Below, in pieces: positions 14,476 to 29,445 of a stretch of DNA of 64,000 nt. The stretch is from assembly GCA_028023455.1 (NCBI GenBank), contig JAQFVV010006737.1, positions 124,001 through 188,000 of the forward strand. Reading direction: 5' to 3'. Below the pieces are notes generated by a model. That model was not told where the DNA came from and searched no databases. It saw only the letters and a list, made by a program, of their open reading frames with translations. The position numbers were made by a program, and so were the translations under genes. The DNA comes from Epiperipatus broadwayi. Its lineage: Eukaryota > Onychophora > Udeonychophora > Euonychophora > Peripatidae. Within the stretch, counting starts at the first letter, position 1; every line of letters starts with the position of its first letter.

Positions 14476-15857
14476 TAGTAGATTTTGAACATGATTCAGA
14501 TTTGAATGAAATTAATATGAAAATAACTGATACACTTTTGAAAACTGCAACAAAGATAGCTGGTAGAAAGAAACAGCAATTGACCAATAAAATTTCTACT
14601 GAGACTAGAGAATTTATGAAGAAAAGAAGGAATATGAAGATATACAAAAATGATGCATTAAAAAGAATTGAATATCTCGAATTTTGTAAAATGGTGCGGA
14701 AAAGAGTTGAAAATGATATAAGAAAGTATAACTGTGAAATAGCAAGGAAAGCTGTAGAAGAAAATAAAAGTCTTAAGAATGTAAAACAACATTTTGGTAT
14801 TGGTAGAAAATTTGTATCTGCAATAAGAAAAAAAGATGGAATTATTACTAAAAGGAGAGATGACATCATGAAATTGGTAGAAGATTTTTATCAAGAATTA
14901 TATAGTAATAAAGAACAAGTACCTCCTATATCTATTACATCTTCCAAATTGCCCAGAATTTTAAATGAAGAAGTGAGTCATGCAATTAAATGTATGAAGA
15001 AAGGAAAGGCTCCAGGTAATGATGGAATTATAATTGATATATTAAAAGAAGCAGGTAAAGAAATAGAAAAAATTTTAGCAAAGTTATATACCAAATGTCT
15101 AAATGATAAAGATGTACCGGATGATTGGAAGAATGCAGTAATAACATTAATATTTAAAAAAGGTGATAAAGAAGATATTAGAAATTACAGACCTATCAGC
15201 CTTTTATCAGTTTTATATAAAATTTTTACCAAGATAATTACTACTCGTCTACAGAGAACTTTGGATTTCCACCAACCAAGAGAACAAGCCGGATTTAAAA
15301 GTGGTTTTAGTACAGTAGATCATATCCAGGTATTGAGAGAAGTTATAGAAAGGACAAATGAATATGAGTCGCCATTATGCTTAGGATTTGTAGATTATGA
15401 AAAGGCATTTGATTCTATAAACATTTCTTCAGTGATTAAAGCATTAGATCATCAAGGTATAGATCCAGGATATTGTCATATTTTAAAGAATATTTATAAA
15501 AATGCAACAGCAACAATTAGATTACATAATGACACTGGGAAAGTCAACATTGAAAAAGGTGTAAGACAAGGTGACTCCATATCTCCAAAACTTTTTACAG
15601 CAGTGCTGCATGAAGTATTTTGTGGATTAAAATGGGAAACTAAAGGAGTGAAAGTAAATGGTGATTATTTAAGTCATTTAGATTTCGCAGATTATGTAGT
15701 TGTTTTTGCAAATAATGCTTCAGATCTGCCGGAAATGTTGCAGGAATTATCAGATGAAAGTAGGAAAGTAGGACTAAAGATAAATGTTAAAAAGACTAAA
15801 GTAATGTTTAATCGATTTACTCAAAATATGAAAATAAAGATTGATTATGATGAATAA
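14476..15857 (+). pseudogene. RTE LINE, reverse transcriptase domain (motif C mutated)
   Basis: Continuous with the endonuclease frame. Reverse transcriptase motifs are all visible: APGNDGI, DIRNYRPISLLSVLYKIF, QAGFKSGFSTVDHI, LGFVDYEKAFD (first catalytic Asp), GVRQGDSISPKLF, then LDFADYVVVFAN where FADD is expected. The second Asp of the catalytic pair is Tyr (codon TAT at 15693-15695, a single G to T change). GLKINVKKTKVM follows. The frame ends at TAA 15855, which replaces a sense codon between YDE and EEVNSYKYL. The protein would have copied element RNA at the nicked target. The motif C change alone should abolish activity. Confidence 0.9.
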
Positions 15858-16448
15858 GAAGAAGTTAACAGTTACAAATACCTTTGGTCAGATTATTAAT
15901 ACAGATGGAAACATAATGGAGGAAATTAATCATAGAATTAAACTTGGTTGGAGTGCTTTTGGTAGAAATAACTTGATACTAAAAGTAAATATGCCTATGT
16001 GTTTGAAAAGGAAGGTTTTTAACAAATGTGTTTTACCAGTTCTTACTTATGGATCTGAGACTTGGACACTTAATAGAAGAGCAATTCAAAGACTTCAGAC
16101 CACTCAAAGAAGTATGGAGAGATGTATGTTGGGAGTAACAAGAAGAGATTGTAAACGCAATGTATGGGTAAGAGAACAAACAGGTGGTACTGACCTCATT
16201 GAAAAAATTAAAAGATTGAAGTGGAGTTGGGCTGGACATATTGTTAGAAGAGATGATAATAGATGGACAATTGAAATTTTAAACTGGATTCCAAGAGATT
16301 GTAAAAGACCCAGAAAGAGACCACATGTGAGATGGATGGATGAAATAAGAAAGTATGCAGGGGTGATGTGGAGAAGAGAAGCTAAAGATCAGAGAAGATG
16401 GATTAAACTTGGAGAGACCTTCACCTGCAGTGGATTGATAATGGTTGA
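15858..16448 (+). pseudogene. RTE LINE, C-terminal region (frameshifted)
   Basis: EEVNSYKYL continues the reverse transcriptase frame to 15883, where an extra T in a TTT run shifts the frame to LGQIIN and onward. Then come CLKRKVFNKCVLPVLTYGSETWTL, TQRSMERCMLGVTRRD, RLKWSWAGHIVRRDDNRWTIEILNW and RWMDEIRKYAG, all characteristic of RTE proteins. Near 16425 a second indel restores the original frame, giving WIDNG and a stop at 16446-16448, which is the expected end. Without that correction the frame runs on into a TA repeat to 16590, which is an artefact. Confidence 0.85.
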
Positions 16449-16456
16449 TAATCATG

Positions 16457-16458
<2 letters not shown>

Positions 16459-16488
<30 letters not shown>

Positions 16489-16489
16489 T
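16459..16489. repeat. (TA)n array at the junction of RTE end and family B
   Basis: About 30 bp of TA follows the RTE tail and immediately precedes the conserved terminus TGCAAGAAAATCAAGTC of the family B element. Confidence 0.95.
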
Positions 16490-16983
16490 GCAAGAAAATC
16501 AAGTCATACATCACACAACTTAATTTAATAAGCTTGTACTACAAATGTTTTATAATGAACATGCTAATAGCTCTGAACAAGTTTTTCTGAATATTCCCAT
16601 CCTAAGACCAGTTTCTAGAAGTTGGCTGTCATCAGTGAGGTGCTAGGATAGTCAGACATTAGAATTAAAATACCAAGTCAAGCCCAGCATTTATATAATA
16701 GCTAATTATTAAGTAGAACTTCTGAAATTTTTAGACATCCATATGTCTTTAAATCCAGCTATCTAACTTAAATAGCCATATGAAACTGAACTAAGTTCAG
16801 ATATACCATATAATAGTAACTTCTATCTAATAGTTAACTATTAGATAAAAGTTGGGCTTGATCTGATATTTCTAAATCCAATGCCTGAATATCCTATCAC
16901 ATCACTGACAACATCCAACAGTTAAAAACTATTCTGAGGATGGAGATAATCAAGAAAGCTTGTTAAGGACTATTAGCACCCTC

Positions 16984-17014
<31 letters not shown>
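16490..17014. mobile_element. Family B palindromic element, copy 1
   Basis: The left half (to about 16780) and the right half (from about 16800 to 16985) are diverged reverse complements. Matching landmarks are GCTAATAGCTCTGAACAAG on the left against CTTGTTAAGGACTATTAGC on the right, and TCAGTGAGGTGCTAGGAT against ATCCTATCACATCACTGA. The terminus TGCAAGAAAATCAAGTC is found as its complement next to a TA run at the far end of copy 2 (33720-33746). TA arrays flank both sides (16459-16489 and 16986-17014). There is no coding capacity. Near its centre lies a hammerhead-like core on the reverse strand. Confidence 0.8.
16601..16640 (-). ncRNA. Hammerhead-like core, family B copy 1
   Basis: On the reverse strand: CCTCA flank (16636-16640), CTGATGA (16629-16635), a 13-base spacer, GAAA then C, two loop bases, GTC (box GAAACTGGTC at 16606-16615), and TTAGG (16601-16605), which pairs with CCTCA at four of five positions. 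Helix II is poorly supported in this family, with only two or three possible pairs. The boxes and their order are right; activity is unproven. Confidence 0.4.
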
Positions 17015-17016
<2 letters not shown>

Positions 17017-18346
17017 AATGATTAATTCGTTGGGAGTATTAAGATTAATAAAGTTCAAGCAGGATTAATGAACATTGAATTCTAGAGTCTGTCATTCTAA
17101 CACTGTTTTAAATCACATGGAGCAAGTTGGAGTGAATTAATATCGTTTTTAATAAATCTTTCCAAACGCATAAGATTTTTCTATTGATTCCATTATATTA
17201 TGATCTTTAATTTTAATTAGCATTAATAAAGTGTTAATACAAAATAATTAACTTTAGATGTTCAGGTGCTCATGCGACATGACCTACACATATGTCAAGT
17301 TTTCATATAAAACCTTTAGCTTTTCAATCCATCATCTTCTTCTCTTAATTGATGGCAAAAGTTGAATTTTTATAGGAACCATAGGGTTATCAACCAGTCT
17401 AATGTAATATCTAACACCAGAATAAACATGAAAAGCAACCTTATCTATTGCTTTAAATGGTCTCAAAGCATGATGTGGTTCTATCATCATTTGAAAAGAT
17501 ATAAGATGATGTTGTATTGTCCAGCTATTAGTTTGTATGAATGAATTACAGAATTAAACTATCAGATAAATCTGGAGACTGATTTTTTTTTACCAAGTTA
17601 AAAAAATATTTAGATGTAGAATTTTTAGAATTAATGCAACGCATATGGTCAATTAATGTTTTGCGGAGCAATAAAATGTTAAAAATATTCCATCGTTCTG
17701 CTATTCTTTAACTTAAGTCATATTTAATCTTGGTAATCTATTTTGAAACAGTGTTTGAGAGATTATTATTTTTGCCAATATGAATTTTTACAAAGAAAAA
17801 TAGTATAATATTTATCTAAGCACGTTTTAGAAAGTAATGTATTTCACCAGATGTATACATTAAAATATTTTAATGAAAAATGATAGTATTGGTATTTGGA
17901 TTAGTTTGTTCAATTACTATATTCTTCAGTGAAAGTTAGCAATTGATAAAGTTTTATTTTTTATTATAAAGCTATTTTTATACATTTATACATATATACA
18001 GTGTAAATATTGATTTATACTTATATATGATGTGCCTTGTGGTATTACAACACCTCTGAAATATGCTGAAGAATTGGAGTTTGAATCCAAAAGAAACAAG
18101 TTTTATTTCATGTATTCAGCAATGGTTTTATAAGTAGTAGTATGAGGATGCAAATATTTCATGGTGTATTTTATCAGCTGAATTAAATGATATTACCTTT
18201 TTGAGATCCATTTTTAAACTTTTTTTGAGAGATAAACATGATTATCTTTGCAATTTGAATTTTCATAATGAGAAATGATTTGATTCGTTTAAAAGTGAAA
18301 TTCCTTTGTTTAAATATTGATGTAATGAGTGGTTCTACATCTTATC
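17015..18346. other. AT-rich non-coding DNA with one tRNA-like segment
   Basis: No gene is seen. At about 18032-18090 the sequence TGCCTTGTGGTATT followed 45 bp later by GAGTTTGAATCC resembles polymerase III A and B boxes and may be a decayed SINE head. Confidence 0.35.

Positions 18347-18418
<72 letters not shown>
18347..18418. repeat. (AAT)n microsatellite
   Basis: About 70 bp of ATA/AAT triplets. Such runs elsewhere in the window follow LINE 3' ends, but here no LINE end is recognisable upstream. Confidence 0.97.
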
Positions 18419-18420
<2 letters not shown>

Positions 18421-20181
18421 TTTTACTATTTTTTGTTGCTCAATTTAGTACGATGTGATAAACTGCCTACCTTTTCATCTACTTTTTAAAACGCTTTTAT
18501 TTTACTTCTCAATTATTTTACTGAATCTGCATATTTTATCCTATAATATATGAATATCAATTACAAATACAATTTTAACATTTTTGATTTAAAATAATTG
18601 TAATAAAGACAGTAGCTTCAGTTGAAATAGGAAATAAAATAAAGTTACTTTAAAAAGTGCAAACAGGACAAATGATTTATAATATTACAGGAATTTAAAT
18701 TAGTTTTTTCAACCATTATATACTGCAGTAAAATATTGTAATTTGTAAAGCTTTGATTTTTATTCTAATATTATTAGCTTTATTCAAAGTGAAATGATAA
18801 AATCTATAATAATATTCTTATTAGATAGTGTATTCATTATTATTTTATGATTATGTTAGTTTGTCTTTATTTTTCATATTCCTTTTAGTGTTTTTCTTGT
18901 TTTTTTGTTGTTTTTTTTAATTGTAACAATGTATACTTTTTTAAACTTTATTTAGACTATTTAGGAAATTTATGTGTAATTTATAATTGCCCTATAGAAT
19001 AGAAACATTGTGCATTAAATAAATAATAGAATTGAAGCATCTTTGAACAATTTATACGTACGTATTGTATTATTTATATTATATGCAGTAGAACAGATAT
19101 ATCCGCTTTATTCTGTTCCATACATAATTTAAAATAATCAAATTAGAACAAAATTGAAACAACTAATTTATTGTACATAAAAACTGTATTTAATACATCA
19201 ACCCGGCTTTCATTCCTTTATTAAGACGTTTCTTTTTACAAAATCATCTGACCAGCTATTCTACTGCAACTCCCCGCAATAGACATTATTTTCATTACAT
19301 TACAATAAATATAATTAATAAAATACATACATTGTTTAGTAAATGGATATATATTTTTAAAAAAGGATTGTAATAAGTATAATCACGTTCATGTGCATAT
19401 ATGAATTTTAGTAATTATATTTATTGTAACGTATGATAAAAAAAAAAAAGTCCATTAGATAGAGTTGCAATAGAAACGCTGATTATGTTATTTTGTAAAA
19501 TAAACCATCTTGAGAAGTTGCTAATAAAGAATGAAAACCAGGTTAATGTATTAAATATTTTTATTTATTTATAGTAAATTGCCTATTTAAGTTTTGTTCT
19601 AAATTGATTATTGTAAATTTTATATATAAAAGGCAATAAAGACAAATTTTAACATTGAAATTTGATCATTTAAATTATCATATATGATTTATAATAAAGC
19701 ACATTTTGTTGATAAGCATTGATTCCAATAGAATATGTATTATACTGAATAACAAATGCGCAGGTCTTTTCTTATCTACACACACTCACACATGCCCACC
19801 CACACTCACATACACACACATGTATATAAACAGAATATTTTATTTATATAGTATGTGAATGTAAAGTCTAAACAATGTTAAAAAATCCAATAATAATAAA
19901 GTTATTCCTATTAAATTGAGAGAGCACATATACATATATATTTACTATGTTAAGATTATAGTATAAACAAACTTAAAAAACAATAATAATAAAGTTATTC
20001 CTAATAAATTGAGGGAGCGCATATATATATCATCTGTGTTCACTCATTCCTGTTCATTTAAATATTAAAAATAATGAAATATTAGAATTTTATTGCAATA
20101 AAACTTACTTTGAACAATATTCTTTGTTTTTTAAAGCTTTTTCCCCTATCAAACTTTTATATCAGTCTCATTAACTACAAC
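18419..20181. other. AT-rich non-coding DNA
   Basis: No gene is seen. A diverged direct repeat, AATAATAATAAAGTTATTCC followed by an AAATTGAG block and CACATATA/CGCATATA, occurs at about 19888-19945 and 19980-20030. A CA-rich stretch lies at 19780-19825. Confidence 0.5.

Positions 20182-21641
<1,460 letters not shown>

Positions 21642-21708
<67 letters not shown>
21642..21708. repeat. (TA)n microsatellite
   Basis: About 67 bp of uninterrupted TA. Confidence 0.98.
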
Positions 21709-21711
<3 letters not shown>

Positions 21712-22064
21712 TATCACAATCCTGCATTTGGCTTATCAATAAAAGAGGCTCTTCATTTAATATTTCTATATGGAGACTTCATATTGCTAATGTAAACAAC
21801 ATAAAGACTGTTATAATTATATTACTTGATACTATCTGATGATGAGTGAATGATTCTTTTGTTAATCATTATTAACAAATCTATGGTTTGATTGTCTATG
21901 AAATAAATATTGTTTTGAGACCCTTAAATATTATAAATCCATTATAAAATTAAATATGTAAACTATTGCAAACAATCATACATTGCCCATAAAATTATAT
22001 AATGAAAGACTATTCAGTCATTAGTGAAATGAATATACAAGAAATTAAACCACTAAGCATCACA

Positions 22065-22292
22065 TGATCACTATCTCATACTAGCACATAATTGTTATTA
22101 AACAATTCAAAACAATGCAAAACTCTCCATATACTACTGCCATCTTGTGCTAGTATGGGGATATTGGATAAGTAGGCACTAGATATGGATTTTATGCACA
22201 AGCCTTCTGGCATCCATTGATTGCTTTTGTTAGCACAAGATGGCACTAGAATATAAAGAGTTTTCAATTGTTTTGAATTGTTTAATACCAGA
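22065..22292. mobile_element. Family D foldback, internally deleted copy
   Basis: Arms at about 22094-22155 and 22231-22290 are reverse complements (ATTAAACAATTCAAAACAAT, GCCATCTTGTGCTA). The middle (GGGGATATTGGATAAGTAGG, TTTATGCACAAGCC) matches the larger family D element at 46415-46790, but the segment bearing the CTGAAGA and GAAA boxes is missing. It is therefore a short derivative of that family. Confidence 0.75.
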
Positions 22293-22597
22293 AATTCTAT
22301 ATGTGTTTATACGATACTCTTAATGTTTACAATAATAGATTTCTTCTTCACCTTCTCTATGCAATTTACTGCATTTTTTAGCACACAATGATAGATATCA
22401 GATGAAAGTATTTAATTAATTTCTATGCTATAATTTCCTATCCAAAATTCCAAAACTAATTGCAAATTTATGACTTTAATCAATGAAAAACTTTGGATTT
22501 TGGAACAATACAACTGAATTTTTAGGGTTTAATACCTTTCCCTTCCAACTACTATTTTTTATCTCTATGTTATACTATCAACTATCAGCTCAAACTG

Positions 22598-23565
<968 letters not shown>

Positions 23566-23569
23566 ACAA

Positions 23570-24150
23570 GTATATTGTCTGTACTGAACTTAATGTAATT
23601 TTATAAGGGATTTGAACTCAGACTTTTAAGCTCCTTTTATCTGTCTTCTTAAAGTCTGAATTTAAACTCCTTATAAAATTACAATAAGTTCAGTATAGAC
23701 AATACAATTTTATTAAATATTAGATATTCAGCCTGTATTCTGCCATACCACTCTGGGTATTTAAAATGAACATATTAAGGTCTTATACATGAGGAGTCAG
23801 AGTGACTTAAACTCAATATGAGTATGACAATAATATTGGCATTAGCAAGGGTTTTGAGAGTTTTATCAGATTTTCAATGATATGCATGGCTTAAAAGTTG
23901 GAGGGTGGAAAAGATTGATGTCTGTCCATTAAATATTGATGATTTGCTATTTTAATATAAACTGATCACAATATATGTGTGGGGGTGATGATTTGGACCA
24001 ACTGATGAGTTCTGTTTCAGTATGAAATATATATATATATATTGGAGATCATTTATCATGTATGTGGTCATGTGAATTGGTTGTATAAGATGGAGTGGAT
24101 AGATAGAAGAAGCTTGAATATTTGAGTTCAAGTCCTTTATAAAATTACAA
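23570..24150 (+). mobile_element. Family A repeat, dispersed copy
   Basis: The left end is a hairpin: TGTACTGAACTTAATGTAAT at about 23579 is answered by ATTACAATAAGTTCAGTATA at about 23680. After it comes the full family A unit in the same order as in the 3.7-5.2 kb cluster: CATATTAAGGTC, GAGTATGACAATAATATT, TTGCTATTTTAATATAAAC, GGACCAACTGATGAG, then a TA run, GGTCATGTGAATTGG and the CTTTATAAAATTACA end. There are no reading frames. It provides the best preserved hammerhead-like core of the family. Confidence 0.75.
23998..24045 (+). ncRNA. Hammerhead-like core with (TA)n helix III, family A
   Basis: CCAA (23998-24001), CTGATGA (24002-24008), GTTCT and AGTAT pairing imperfectly around GTTTC as helix II (24009-24023), GAAA (24024-24027), then an AT run (from 24027 to 24040) that is self-complementary and sits where helix III belongs, then A as the putative cleavage-site base and TTGG (24042-24045) pairing with CCAA. 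Further out ATGAT and ATCAT can extend helix I. All conserved boxes are present in this copy. The fold is inferred from base pairing by eye. Confidence 0.5.
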
Positions 24151-24583
24151 TCTATTAATAAAAAATAATAAAATAATTACATAAATTTTATAATTGCTAT
24201 ATATTTTATTAAATATACTACACATATTAACTTGACGTATTCAGGCACAAATGCCAACTTTCAATTCTGAATGGGCCCTACTGAAAAATTTTCCATATTT
24301 CTCCATATTTGAACATTTAACTTTTACAATTAAACCTTTTTTATGTCATATATTGATAATCTTAAAATCATTTATTGTAACTCTCAAACAATGGAAATTG
24401 TAAAGATTAATATTTGATTCTTGCAAAATATGAAAATATTTTTTTCTAAATGGAGCTTTTATGTTTAAAAATGGTATTTGGCATCATTGACATAATTTAT
24501 GTAATCAAAAATTTAGTAGGATGAAATATTATTTATTTGAATTCCATTTCTTAAAACCAAAAGAAATGGAGAATTAATTATCA

Positions 24584-24586
<3 letters not shown>
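24151..24586. other. AT-rich non-coding DNA
   Basis: Nothing recognised. Confidence 0.5.

Positions 24587-24652
<66 letters not shown>
24587..24652. repeat. (AT)n microsatellite
   Basis: About 66 bp of AT. Confidence 0.98.
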
Positions 24653-24654
<2 letters not shown>

Positions 24655-24749
24655 CCATTTACAGAACAATGTATATTAAAGTTAAATGAGGAAATCGGGG
24701 GAGGGCGATTCTTAGATAAAGAATAATTTCATAATAGTTGTACTTTAGC

Positions 24750-24750
<1 letters not shown>

Positions 24751-24847
<97 letters not shown>
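24751..24847. repeat. (AAT)n microsatellite
   Basis: About 97 bp of AAT with one interruption. It lies about 100 bp upstream of the recognisable start of the LINE remnant at 24940. Confidence 0.97.
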
Positions 24848-24939
24848 TGTATACAAACATATTGATAAAATCACAGCACAATATATGCTTAACCTAGTTT
24901 TCTACCTCACTAAAGACATCTATAAAATACAGGGCTTAA

Positions 24940-27040
24940 ATCAAATTACACTTGTGCCATTCATAAAATAGAAACAATTAATCTCAAACACCACTAACCT
25001 ATGTCCAATTTCAATGTGCTCCCTTGGCATAAAGATAATGGAATCAGTGATAAAAGATAAAATAGAGCCATTCATTTTGCCAAACCTATCAAAAATGCAA
25101 TTTGCCAAAAAAGAATCCTCAACAGGGCTGGCAGCCTTTCTATTCAAGTCAACTATAGAAACTATTAGAGATAATAAAAAAACACAGTCCAATTGTTATT
25201 CAACTAAATTTTGAAGCTGCTTTTGACATGATTTCCATCAGTACTCTCCTTAAACCTCTGCAAAAATACTCAGTCCCCAACACCTATCTAAACTTGCTTG
25301 CTAACTTACTTTTAAACCATGAGATTTATGTTTCCCTAAATGGGAAAACTTCACCACCAATAGTGCTGCATCAGTCCATTCCTCAGGGCTTACCTCTCAG
25401 TGCCTTATTGTTCACTGCCTATATCAGCCCTCTTATAAAAATAATAGAAAATGAATTTTCAGGAGTCTAAGTGCCTACCATCAATGACAACATCTCATGC
25501 ATCGCATGTATAAATGATATAGCAGTATTTCTATCATCCCAAAAGCAAATTCCCAAACTTCTTAAGATACTTAACAATTTTACAAAAGAATATAAGCTAA
25601 CATTTAATATGAAGAAATCATGTGAATGGCAGATCTTCACCGGTAATAGCATTACTAAAGTTTTCAAAGGTAGACCAAGCGCATTTCTTGGGTTCAACTT
25701 CTATTTACATCATTCACCTAAGAGATCACTCATACCAAAAAATTTAATAGAGAAAGTCTCCAAAGCCTACCTCTCTATATATACAAAAATGGCTTTGCTT
25801 AATATGCTAGTGATTACAAAAATCTCTTATTTTACTCCAACAATCATTTATACCAAGGCATTTACAAATAAGATAGAATCCTTATGCAGTAAATTATTCT
25901 GGGTAAAAAAGATTATCTCAATATCACTAAAATGTCTAAGAAAACCCGTTTCACAAAATGGCCTTGGCCTTCACTCAATACATGTCCTCAGGATATGAAA
26001 AACATTGAACATAATATCTACATGTGCACAAAAATTCCCATATTTAGAAATTTTTGCCAAGATTACCCCTATAGATAGACCACCTCATCTCCAGGGATAT
26101 CTGAACACACTACTTACACCATTACTAACAATCCACACTTTTAACTTCAAACCACCACAAGCCAAATATAAATATTGGGAAGTTTATCAACTTCTACATC
26201 CAAGTCAAGATGATGTACAAACTCCACTTCATATCACTAATAAACAATTATATCACAAATTCAAACTATGGTCACATGAAACAAAATATTTTGACTTTCT
26301 CCTAAAGATAAATCTTGACTCGCTACCTATGCAACACTTTTTGAAATATCAAAGAAACTATAAAGATATAGATGTTATATGTAATCTTTGCCATAGGGAC
26401 TCAGAGACACAAAAACACCTTTTTTCTCATGCCTAAGTCTAGAAAACATTCGTGAAATTATTAGCACTTCACTCAAGGATAAAAAAATCAATATGAAAAC
26501 CCGTTTTGACTCTTTTAAAAAGGGTATCTTTGCTGAAATAAGAATCTGCACATTTTTACTCTATGCCTTATGGTGTACAAGGTGTAATTTCATATACAAT
26601 TATAACCCCAGAAGACATCCAAACACATTCAGAAATAAGCTGCAAATCATACATGAAAGAGACATGAAGATTACAGATCATACTAAGTACATTGACACCT
26701 GGAATATACAAGAACTTATATAAAAGCACTAACAAAAAAACTATATCTAACATGGATCCTTGTGCCAGTTCTGAAGTCAACTGACACAAATTAGATGCAT
26801 TCCTGCTTTAATTTAATTGAAGTATATCTAATTGTATATAATCGTATGATTGAGTGATCATCGTTGACTTTGTTGAACTGTTTTTTTTTCTTAAATACTT
26901 CTAGTTTGATAACACATACAATCACTGATCAAATCATTGTACATATGTAGTTTTGTGAACCAATTTATATATAAGAACTATGTTGTCAAATGTAACTTGT
27001 ATAACCTTTTAGAATACTAATAAAGCTTATCATTTGAAAC

Positions 27041-27041
<1 letters not shown>
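24940..27041 (+). mobile_element. 5'-truncated LINE with zinc-knuckle C-terminus and (AAT)n tail
   Basis: This is a non-LTR retrotransposon different from the RTE copy. It begins within the reverse transcriptase, runs through a long C-terminal domain ending near 26723, and has a 3' UTR of about 300 bp with AATAAA (near 27020) before a poly-(AAT) tail. TAA-type tails are known for the I group of LINEs. The long C-terminal region with CNLCHRDSETQKHLF resembles L1/Tx1-like and I-like proteins. I leave the clade open. It is disrupted by stops and frameshifts. Confidence 0.75.
24960..26723 (+). pseudogene. LINE reverse transcriptase and C-terminal domain (broken)
   Basis: Pieces in order are LCPISMCSLGIKIMESVIKDKI (from about 25005), a frameshift near 25190, IQLNFEAAFDMIS (motif A), SIPQGLPLSALLFTAYISPLI (motif B, usually QGDPLS), stop at 25468, then CINDIAVFLSSQ where YADD is expected (motif C, first Asp changed to Asn), FNMKKSC, PSAFLGFNF, a stop at 25996, and LRKPVSQNGLGLHSI. 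The C-terminal part has CNLC...ETQKHLF, and after a frameshift near 26430 the closing Cys and LENIREIISTSL...WNIQELI, ending at 26723. The likely role was reverse transcription during retrotransposition. Motif C and the stops make it non-functional. Confidence 0.8.
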
Positions 27042-28330
<1,289 letters not shown>

Positions 28331-28334
28331 TTGT

Positions 28335-29440
28335 ATTATGTAATCAAAGAAATTTCTTGGATATAGGGAAGAAAAAATTATAAATGAAACAAAGAAAAGA
28401 AAGGGACCAATAAAGAAATTAGCTAGAATTGTATGGAAGGGAATGGGAATAGCAGGTTAACTTATGGTAACAATGCTTTACATGTTAGTAAAGGGTTGTT
28501 GGATTATTTAGAAAAAGTACAGAGAAAAGTAGGAAGACATGCACTAGATGCAGATGTGTGGATGTCAAAGGAGGCAATTCAAAAAGAAATTGGATGGTCA
28601 AGTTTGCATATGAAAGGTGCAAAAAGCAAAATGAAAATGTTCAGTAGATTGCAGATTATGGGTAAGAGAATAGTCAAAATAGTATTTAATTGGGTTATGA
28701 ATAAAGAACAGACATTAAGATGGGTGAAGAAGGTATTACAGCATGCAGAAGGTCTAAATAAAGAATTTATGTCAGTATACTTATACAAAAGATAGGATGA
28801 TTGTGTTAGGAGAATTATTGAGTGTTATAGTGATAAGGAATGAAATAGAAGAATAGATGCATTAATAAAGAATAGGGAGTTGGAGAGATAGAGAAGTAGT
28901 ATGGAGAGTAAAAAAAGTTTAATTATATGTAGAAGTAAGCAGAATATTGGATGTGGGTCAATTTATGATAATGGCATGGAGAGTAATTTACTGCTTAAGG
29001 GTTGAACATGATTTTTAACAACAAGGAAATATACACATTAATGAAAAAATATGGGTGAGTTAGTTTGCAAGTTATGTAAAGACAACATAGAAAATATTAG
29101 GCATGTGTTAATTGAATGTAAATAACTGCAAGCAAAATTGTACACGTAATTAAGTTGTGGGATAATAAATATAAATAAAATGATTGTACAGTGGGTTCTT
29201 AATTTTTATGCTGGGTTTGGGGACAGATAAGGGGGATTTTACTATAAAGGCCATAGATTGACAAAGATTATGTTGTGGAAATGGGATGGAGTAGCATAGT
29301 GAAGAATATGGAAAAAAGATAGAGTGGGGAATGGAAAGGGAAGATAAGATGCCTACTAGGTTTTTCTGGGCATTGCATTTGAGAGATCCCTGATTCCAAA
29401 AAAAAAAAAAGGAGGAGCCATAGTGCATCACATCACATCA
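28335..29440 (+). mobile_element. 5'-truncated LINE fragment, third type
   Basis: Only the C-terminal protein part and 3' UTR remain. The 3' end carries short CATCA/CACAT units (about 29421-29445) after an A run, as in LINEs that end in short tandem repeats. It is separate in sequence from the RTE copy and from the (AAT)n-tailed LINE. Confidence 0.65.
28340..29130 (+). pseudogene. LINE C-terminal protein remnant
   Basis: Two overlapping frames joined by a frameshift near 28455 give KKFLGYREEKIINETKKRKGPIKKLARIVWKGMGIAG and then LTYGNNALHVSKGLLDYLEKVQRKVGRHAL, EAIQKEIGWSSLHMKGAKSKMKMFSRL and RWVKKVLQHAEGLNKE. Further on, past stops, VCKLCKDNIENIRHVLIEC (about 29065-29120) is a C-C-H-C zinc-binding motif common at LINE C-termini. 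The E(I/L)GWSSL block with a basic helix is typical of the region after the reverse transcriptase. The catalytic domain is absent. Clade not assigned. Confidence 0.65.
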
Positions 29441-29445
29441 TATCA

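Larger units (their letters stand above)
13164..16458 (+). mobile_element. Near full-length, inactive RTE-type LINE
   Basis: One non-LTR retrotransposon is present from a 5' region just after a TA array to a 3' end with short TGATAAT-like units running into another TA array. It has about 450 bp of 5' leader, then an apurinic endonuclease-like domain, a reverse transcriptase and an RTE-style C-terminus, in a single original reading frame. The layout without an ORF1 and the C-terminal block (YGSETWTL, WAGHIVRR, RWTIEILNW, RGRP-like KRPRKRP, RWMDEIRKYAG) is typical of the RTE clade. I count four in-frame stops (14214, 14277, 14448, 15855), a one-base insertion near 15883-15885 and an indel near 16425, plus a lost catalytic Asp. 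It is therefore a dead copy. Confidence 0.9.

Noticed and set aside
18347-18418. Spaced repeats that could suggest a CRISPR array
   Set aside because: Plain triplet microsatellite without spacers, in eukaryotic DNA.
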